This document shows, piece by piece, positions 57,680-64,000 of a DNA stretch of 64,000 bases. The stretch lies in NCBI RefSeq assembly GCF_002127325.2, contig NC_035449.2, forward strand, positions 142,654,414 to 142,718,413, read 5' to 3'. The notes below the pieces were generated by a model. It ran no database searches and was not told the DNA's origin. It was given only the letters and a program-made list of their open reading frames with translations. The stretch's first letter is position 1. Every line of letters starts with the position of its first letter. The stretch comes from Helianthus annuus. Its lineage: Eukaryota; Streptophyta; Magnoliopsida; Asterales; Asteraceae. The translations under genes and the position numbers were made by a program.

Positions 57680-60600
57680 TCATGGTGGTCGAATGGCGTG
57701 CTTGCCGCCCACTAACTCCTCAAAATCATCCACCGGTGATTCATACCATTTGTTGCCAAACGGTCCAAACTTCCTCACCTCTTTTTCCTTCTTATTTTCT
57801 TGAGGTAACTTCTTGGCATTCTTCTTCTTGACCGTCTTCTTCTTTGGTTCTCCAAACCTACCAACCATAGCACATACCTTTTTGTTTGGATTCATGTCCT
57901 TCTTGGGACACGTATCCTCACCGAGTGGGTTAGTAAATTTTGGGAAAATATTTAAATTTAATTCCCGATCCCCAAACTTCATGCTTACCGTTCCCGTTGC
58001 ACAATTTATTATGGCATTAGCAGTTGCCAGGAACGGTCTACCCAATATGACTATCGGTTTGGTGTCCTCAACACACCCAACATAGTCTACTACCAAAAAG
58101 TCCATTGGGTAATAGCAATCATCTACCTTCACAATCACATCTTCCACCACCCCCCTTGGATGCGTGGGAGTCTGATCAGCCAACACCACGGGGGTGTCAA
58201 ACTTTTTCAATGGACCAAAATAATATTGGTCGTATAGACTCCCGGGCAAGATGCTCACACAAGCTCCAAGATCTAGGAGCGCCCTCTCAATTTTGAATGT
58301 TCCAATTTGAATTGGAATAAGAGGATCTCCTGGATCTTGAGCTTTTTGGGGAAGCGCACTTGATAAGACGGCACTAACATGTGATACCAAATCAATCGGT
58401 TTGGGTAATTTATTATGCCGTTTTTCAATGCTCAACTCGTTCAAGCATTCCACATGAGCCGGAACCTTTTTAATGTCATCGAGTAACGATAAATTAATTT
58501 TTGCTTGTTTAAAATTTTCCCACCTCTCGTCCTTTGGTGGGCACCGTTCTTCAAATTTTGATGCGTTAATCGGGTTAAGTTGATTTAAACAATTTTCACA
58601 AAAAGAATTTTTAGTTACATTTTCAATTTTACTTTGTGAAATCGTTTCTTGTTCATTTTCACTTTCCGGCTCATCACTTACATCTTCCACTACACCATCA
58701 ACGAATTGTGGTGGTGGAATGCTTTGAACACTACAAATTTCGTCATTCACAAGAAGACTTACCGCACTAATGTGTACATTCCTCATATTGCCCGTGCTTG
58801 AGCTTTGATGCTTCGGGTTCATTATGGTGTCACTTGGAAGTCCTCCTCCACTTCCACGAATTTGAGCCATCTCTTGAGCAAGTTGCCCCACTTGCTTCTC
58901 TAATGCCTTTTGAGATTTATCCTTCACTTCAAACTCTTTCTTTACTTCGGCTTTGAACTCTTGGTATGAATTAGTAAGAGCTTGTTGTGAATTGGTAAGA
59001 GCTTGTTGTGAGTTAGTAAGATTACTCACAGCATTCATGATGGCATCAAACTTCGAACTTATCGAATCATCACCTTGGGAGTTTGATGCACCACCCACAT
59101 TTCCACCTTGGTTGTAACTCCGTTGATAGTTGCTTTCGCGACCTTGATGTCCTTGGTTACCCCCTTGATTGTAATTCCTTTGATAACCCCCTTGGTTACC
59201 ACCTTGACGATTGTTATACAAGGACCCACCTTGACCACCTTGATTACCCGATTGAAAATTCGGGTTCATTTGATTCGAAGAATTACCATACCGGAAGTTA
59301 GGGTGATTTCTCAAACCCGGATGGTAAGTGTTGGAGTTCATGTCATATTGCTTTCGATCTCCATATACTTGGTTTACATCTTCGGTGTAGTCACTCAACC
59401 CTGTTGGACATTGCTCGGTGCTATGCCAATATCTCCACATTCTTCACACACCGCGAATTGTACCGTGTTCACTTCCTTCTTCTTCATACGAGCCATTTCC
59501 CGCTCTAAGGTAGAAATTCTATCCTTAGAATCAAGATCGGGAAGTGACCGGGAGATGGGATGTTTCTTGGCTCTATCGGCCGATTCCTTCTCTTTTGACC
59601 GTTTGCTCATCCGCTCCAAAAAATCCCAGTCATCATCTTCATGATTGCTTAAGAGAATCCCGTTGCTCGTTGATTCAAGGCGGTTCCATGTGTTATCGTC
59701 TAGACCCCGTACAAAACACTTGACTAACTCCCACTTCTCTATTTGATGATGTGGGCACTTTCGCATCAACTCCTTGTATCATGTGAATGCTTCATGCAAT
59801 GGCTCACCCGATAGTTGGCGAAAAGACCTAATTTCATCACGAGCATCATCGGTCTTTGCCATCGAATAGTATTCATCAAGAAAAGCTTGTTGCATTTCTC
59901 CCCATGTTCGAATACTATTTGCCGGAAGTTTGAGGAACCATTGCTTCGCTTTGTCCTTTAATGAGAGTTGAAATAGTCGAAGCTTGACTTCCTCCAATGC
60001 AAAATTGTGCCCCCCGATTGTGTTACATATAGATGAGAATTCCGCCAAATGCGTGTACGGTTCGTCGTTAGACCTTCCATTGAAGTGAGGAAATATGTTG
60101 ATGTAATGAGGTTTGCAATCAAACATCCTTCTCTCACAAACAATTGGTGAATCATTCTCGGTGACCACCGGCCTAAAACGGTCATTCACTCCCCGTGGAG
60201 GTTGTTGACGACGATGTGGACCATTAACTTCTTGATCAACCGGTCTTCGGTTGTCCCTTCGCTCACCCCTTCTATCCCCACCTTGATTTCTACCTTGATT
60301 ACCCCTTTGATTGCCACCTCCCACGAAACGAGGAATCCGGTTATGGTTAGCATTGTTGTTATTGTTGTAAAACCCATCATTCCGGTTTCGTTGATAATTG
60401 TTTCGTGGTTGATGGTTGTTCTCGTAACCATCATTTCTTCCATCCCCATACCCGTAATCATCATCCCCAACATAATTGGCGTTTTGGTAGCCAAATTCCT
60501 CATCTTCATACCTTCTTGCATTATAACCATTACCCCGATTCACGTACCCCCAATCTTCGTCATCATTCGCCCGATCATCATAGTATCCTCCATCGTCCGA

Positions 60601-61155
60601 ATTTTCCGTATGAATGCTTACATGTTCCGGTGATTGGTAACCGGGAACACTAAACGGCTCATCATAGGGGATAGCGTTCCTTAAATCGTCTATGTTGAAG
60701 AATGGGTCTTCGTTCGCGGGATTGCCACGATCTCGGTTGCCTCGACGGTCGGAATTGACATTCCGATCATCAAGGTTTAGGGGTAAGGATTGTTGTCGAT
60801 GAAGGTTTTGCTGTGGGGGTGTTCTTTGGGTGTTGTTGGGATTTTGGTTTTGAAAAGGTGGTGTGGGTGGTCCATTGTTGTTATTGCCACCCGGTTGTCC
60901 TTGAGGCATATGTTGAACGTTTTGGGCGGGATTGAAGTTGCTTCGGTATTGAAATTGGTTCTGGTTTTGGTTTTGGTTGGAGTTTTGGTTCGCCATTGAA
61001 TCGGTTTCAATGGTCGGTGTGAGTGGTCGTGTTGTGGTGGTTTGATTAGAAGCAAGTGTTGCCTCTAACCGGCTTGCTAAATTTCTCCTTGCAACTCTTT
61101 CAATTTCCGGTTCGTAGACTAAAGGTGAAGTCCTCCTGGAGTTCCGCGTATGCAT
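57680..61155 (-). pseudogene. Athila gag-protease, disrupted
   Basis: It starts at MHTRNSRRTSPL (61155). A long Q/N/G/R-rich N-terminal part is followed by an Athila-type capsid (FDCKPHYINIFPHFNGRSND...KLRLFQLSLKDKAKQWF) to about 59779. An in-frame TGA (59776-59778) interrupts it, then RKCPHH...GLDDNTW continues. A one-base frameshift near 59418-59440 breaks the CX2CX4HX4C zinc knuckle just before its His. The next frame has NQGG repeats, LTNSQQA tandem repeats and an aspartic protease with LLDLGACVSILP (Asp codon 58271-58273); the D-L-G-A form is usual for Athila. It ends KHAIRPP. The product would package element RNA and cleave the polyprotein; two lesions make this copy inactive. RT and integrase should follow but are missing. 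Confidence 0.85.
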
Positions 61156-61288
61156 GCACTACCTGTAACATGCACAAGTAACACAACCCGCGTAACAAGG
61201 AAAAAGACAAGTACAAGAAAAGAAATTATGCAATTTAAACAGTTAATCACACAAATTCAAACAATATCCAAACACAATGCGCACGCAC

Positions 61289-61306
61289 TCCCCGGCAACG
61301 GCGCCA
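61289..61306 (-). other. Athila primer-binding site, tRNA-Asp type
   Basis: Complement of TGGCGCCGTTGCCGGGGA, all 18 bases, five bases from the LTR. Standard for Athila elements. Confidence 0.9.
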
Positions 61307-61311
61307 AAATT

Positions 61312-62040
61312 TGATCGGAGTGTCGCGCTCCGGTCAAAGATAAAATTTATAGCCCTAATTACCCTTAACAAATAGCTAGTGGTAGCAAGGGGTCGAACCA
61401 CGAAGAGTATGTGGTTTGCGAATGGACTTGATTGATTTTAACGGTTTGTCACTATTATGAAGCTTACTAGATTATTTTTATGAATTTTTGGTTGTTTAGG
61501 AAATGGGTCGGAATGAACCGACAATTTGGTTTTTAATTACTAACTAAAGAGAACTTAAAACAAATGCACGAAATTGTAATTGATAGTTTTAAACAAGATA
61601 ATTAAACAAGGTTCACACCCGGTTCGGTAATTGCAATCCTAGGATTTCTACACATTTTAGATTTGATTCAATTGCAAAAGTGACTAACGAATTTAGTGTT
61701 ACAAGGCTTAGGTGCCAATAGCTATCAACGTTACAAAGAACGGACAAAAATGCACTTCATTACCAAGAACATGTAAACTCTAACCTAGACAAGGCATAAT
61801 TGCACATAAACATTTCATAAAGTCAAATTTAATCTTAACTCGACAATTTATGAATTCAATACAAATGTAAGACAATTGTCATAAGCTTCAAAATCAAATA
61901 GCAATTTGTCACAAAATCAAACCAAGAACAAGTTAAAACCCTAGACTTACAAAAACCTACACCGGGGTGAAACCTCCAAGAATTTAGCCGCTCATGGAAG
62001 GAGGAACGCTATCACCGGATAAATGGAACTTGAGATTGAA
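61312..62040 (-). repeat. Athila 5' LTR, truncated by insertion
   Basis: Opens TGATCGGAG and follows 27185 onward to TGAGATTGAA. The other LTR continues with CATCTTGG whereas here TGATGTGTG of the next element begins. Confidence 0.9.
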
Positions 62041-62280
62041 TGATGTGTGTAAAATGCAACATATAAAACACATCAATTAAGGCATAAAACTAACCCTTTT
62101 TAAGTACTAATGTTGGAAAAAGAGTGTTTTTGTCTTCCTTTTGTATTTTCAGGATGAAATGAGCTCAAAATCACAAAAGAAGCAAAAAGACCACTAATTC
62201 TACCATAAATACAAGAAAAGGAACAAAAGTAAACTGCCCGGACCCTCAACGGCACCTCCCAAGACAAAGAGAAGAGAACA

Positions 62281-62520
62281 GAGTCTGAACACGCCCCGTG
62301 TCCAGTGAACACGGGGGCGTGCCCAGGAAGCAGCAGAAAAGACAAACCAGTAGAAGCTTCCATTGCTCACCACGGGGCCGTGCCCAGCGGGCACGGGGGC
62401 GTGTTGAAAGTACAGCAGGCGCATTAATTGTAATTCGCAATTACAATTAATGAAGAGAGAGAATGTCAGACGGGCACGGGGCCGTGTCCAGCGGACACGG
62501 GGCCGTGTCCAGCGTTCTGT
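62281..62520. repeat. CACGGGGCCGTG / CACGGGGGCGTG word array
   Basis: About seven near-palindromic words such as GGACACGGGGCCGTGTCC just upstream of the TATA box. The same words recur in the leader at 63870-63985. Confidence 0.8.
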
Positions 62521-62526
62521 TCAGCC

Positions 62527-62534
62527 TATAAATA
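62527..62534 (+). promoter_or_regulatory. LTR TATA box
   Basis: TATAAATA in GCCTATAAATAGAGGAG, a strong plant TATA context. RNA would start near 62560, followed by a CT/CA-rich leader. Confidence 0.7.
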
Positions 62535-63130
62535 GAGGAGCTTGGTTTCATTCTCTCTCATCCCTTGGCACACCACCTCTCTCACACTTCATCCACCACC
62601 CATCACCACCATAACACCATCATCCACCACCATCATCCATTGTCCATCGTAGAGTGTGTGAGTCGTCTCGGGATCCAAGATTGATCGTAAGAGTTCTTGA
62701 CAATCAAGGCCATGTTTGCCTAAGTCTCTTACATCACTTGGTGAAGACAAGTGTTTAGTATAATACTTTTTATTTTTAATCTTTTGCACTTTTTATTTGG
62801 TTTTGTATTAATGACTTTAATAACTAGTTACTTATGTTGAAGGTGATCTTTCCTTATCGTTTGTCCGTGGTGTCTTGGCGTTATTTTACTGTCTATATAA
62901 AATAAAAGATTTTCACCATTCATATCTCCACGGTCTATATGGAGGTATGTTGGCTACCTGGTCGGGGGTTAAGGGAACGGTTTGGTAAGGGTCTTGCCCT
63001 TGTTCAGCGTTTAGAGGTCCTGCTTGGGACCTGGGTCAAATTTAGTAGGATCTCCTTCAATACCCATAGGTATTGGATGGCGGGGATCCAAACTCTTTGA
63101 CCCCCTCATAAGCTAACTACTATTAATACT

Positions 63131-63345
63131 ATAACCCGGCTATTTAGGACTGTATCCCTGCTGACTCAGACTACTTAGCCGAGGGTAACGTCACCGCCAA
63201 AAGCGGGGCCTACCATAATTTGCATTAATAACTTAATTCATTATCTTCCAATAATCCGACCCTTTAGGATTGTATCCTTGCTGACTCAAACTACTGGGTT
63301 GAGGGTAACGTCGCCTTCAAAAGAGGGGCCTACTACAATAACTAA
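63131..63345 (+). ncRNA. Duplicated 120-bp structured RNA module in R-U5
   Basis: Two copies exactly 120 bp apart. Stem 1: CGGCTA/TAGCCG (63137-63142 with 63176-63181) versus CGACCC/GGGTTG (63257-63262 with 63296-63301). Stem 2: CCGC-caaaa-GCGG (63194-63206) versus CCTT-caaaa-GAGG (63314-63326). Differences between copies keep pairing, including a G-C to U-A exchange. The fold is predicted by eye. Confidence 0.55.
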
Positions 63346-63738
63346 GATAATCTCTTAAACAAGTGCAAAAGTGCAAAAATAATCAAAGGTTATACTAATA
63401 CACGAGTCGGATCCAAGTGATTCATCTTGTCTATCTGTTTTTATTTATTTTATTTTTCAGCATTTAGTTAGTTTTTATTTTTCTTAGTTTAAAACATTTT
63501 TCTAACTTTTTGATTTGATTAGACGTTGAGGATAAACCGGTATTAAAAGCTCTTGTGTCCTTGGACGACCTCGGTATCTTACCAACACTATACTACGTCC
63601 ACGATGGGTGCACTTGCCCATATGTGTGTTTAGTGTTAGTGAATATCGTGTTTTATAAATTTAAAACTTGGCTAAAAGTGTAAAAAGGGCTTAAATAAAC
63701 ATCTAAAAATATATTACACCTAACGCACATCAAGTTTT

Positions 63739-63756
63739 TGGCACCGTTGCCGGGGA
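63739..63756 (+). other. Primer-binding site, tRNA-Asp type
   Basis: TGGCACCGTTGCCGGGGA, one mismatch to the Athila site at 61289-61306, six bases after the LTR. Confidence 0.85.
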
Positions 63757-64000
63757 CACAAGGATTTTAAGAAAGTTAGAAATCGACGGCCTAATCAGTT
63801 TTTTAAAACCTTTTCAAAACGCGCGCATTTTTTCTGCATTTTAGTTTAGTTTAGCATTTACAGTAGCTTGAACACGGGGCCGTGCTCGCTGAACACGCCC
63901 CCGTGCTGCATATTTTTAGAGTAGATACCCAGATACAGAGTCTGACCACGGGGCCGTGTTCACTCAACACGCCCCCGTGCTCAAAGTGACCAGTTAATTT

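Larger units (their letters stand above)
27185..62040 (-). mobile_element. Athila-type Ty3/gypsy element, nested and pol-deleted
   Basis: On the minus strand the 5' LTR is 61312-62040 (truncated by the element at 62041). The primer site is 61289-61306, gag-protease 61155-57680, and the 3' LTR is 48193-47948 plus 28246-27185. The LTR opens TGATAC and ends GATCA. The two LTRs share about 725 bp and differ at about 11 positions by eye. RT, RNase H and integrase are absent from the remaining internal DNA (48194-50058 and 56750-57679), so pol has been deleted. Nested guests are the LARD (28247-47942) in the 3' LTR and the element at 50059-56749 in the interior. Confidence 0.85.
62041..63732 (+). 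repeat. 5' LTR of the right-end element
   Basis: 1692 bp with inverted termini TGATGTG...CACATCA. CACGGGGCCGTG words at 62281-62520, TATA box 62527-62534, and a duplicated 120-bp folded module at 63131-63345. Confidence 0.8.
62041..64000 (+). mobile_element. Gypsy element with tRNA-Asp primer site, 5' end only
   Basis: 5' LTR 62041-63732, primer site 63739-63756, and about 240 bp of leader before the window ends. Its insertion point is fixed by comparison with the other Athila LTR. The primer type suggests the Athila/Tat branch of Ty3/gypsy. No protein lies within the visible part. Confidence 0.8.

Noticed and set aside
59108..60653. Plus-strand frames rich in Ile/Val/Pro
   Set aside because: Antisense shadows of the Athila gag frame.

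Overview
This window is nuclear DNA of a large, repeat-rich plant genome. Plant-type Ty3/gypsy, Ty1/copia, LINE, Helitron, MULE, hAT and PIF/Harbinger elements are packed and nested, intergenic DNA is AT-rich, and only one intact-looking host gene is visible. The style of the chromovirus polyprotein and of the LTRs reminds me of Asteraceae such as sunflower and its relatives; that is an impression, not a search result. I see no rRNA, tRNA gene, CRISPR array or bacterial feature.

Layout. 1-11000: an eroded LTR, a 1.3 kb Mutator-like element, several MITEs, and a hAT-type MITE split by a 2.5 kb non-autonomous copia-like element. 11000-15210: a probable promoter and 5' UTR exon, a TE-filled intron of about 3 kb, and a single-exon F-box/DUF295 gene (14184-15209). 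16351-19585: a solo LTR with perfect 5-bp target duplication. 20135-21150: a LINE fragment. 21497-22422: a small Helitron carrying a MULE MITE. 22758-25597: a PIF/Harbinger transposon with a dead transposase, split by a solo LTR. 27185-62040: an Athila-type Ty3/gypsy element (minus strand) hugely expanded by later insertions. 62041 to the end: the 5' LTR and leader of another tRNA-Asp-primed gypsy element that inserted into the Athila LTR.

Inside the Athila complex its left LTR (27185-28246 plus 47948-48193) is split by a 10 kb non-autonomous LARD-like element (28247-47942, minus strand). One LARD LTR is in turn split by a complete Ty3/gypsy chromovirus of Tekay/Del type (31447-41109, plus strand) with gag, protease, RT, RNase H, integrase and a C-terminal chromodomain-like tail. 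Another non-autonomous element (50059-56749) sits where Athila pol should be, and its right LTR is truncated. LTR divergence by eye agrees with the nesting order: Athila about 1.5%, LARD about 0.14%, chromovirus about 0.1%.

The most interesting signals are in the non-coding parts of the retroelements. (1) The chromovirus leader has a tandem array of double hairpins whose stems keep pairing through compensatory and G-U changes. (2) The LTR at the right end has a 120-bp duplicated folded module with the same kind of covariation. (3) Unrelated LTR families each place an array of family-specific, near-palindromic CpG words just upstream of their TATA box. (4) Four gypsy-type families keep a purine-loop hairpin just upstream of the polypurine tract, again with compensated stem changes. 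(5) The LARD shares termini, primer site and this hairpin with the chromovirus nested inside it, suggesting trans-mobilisation.
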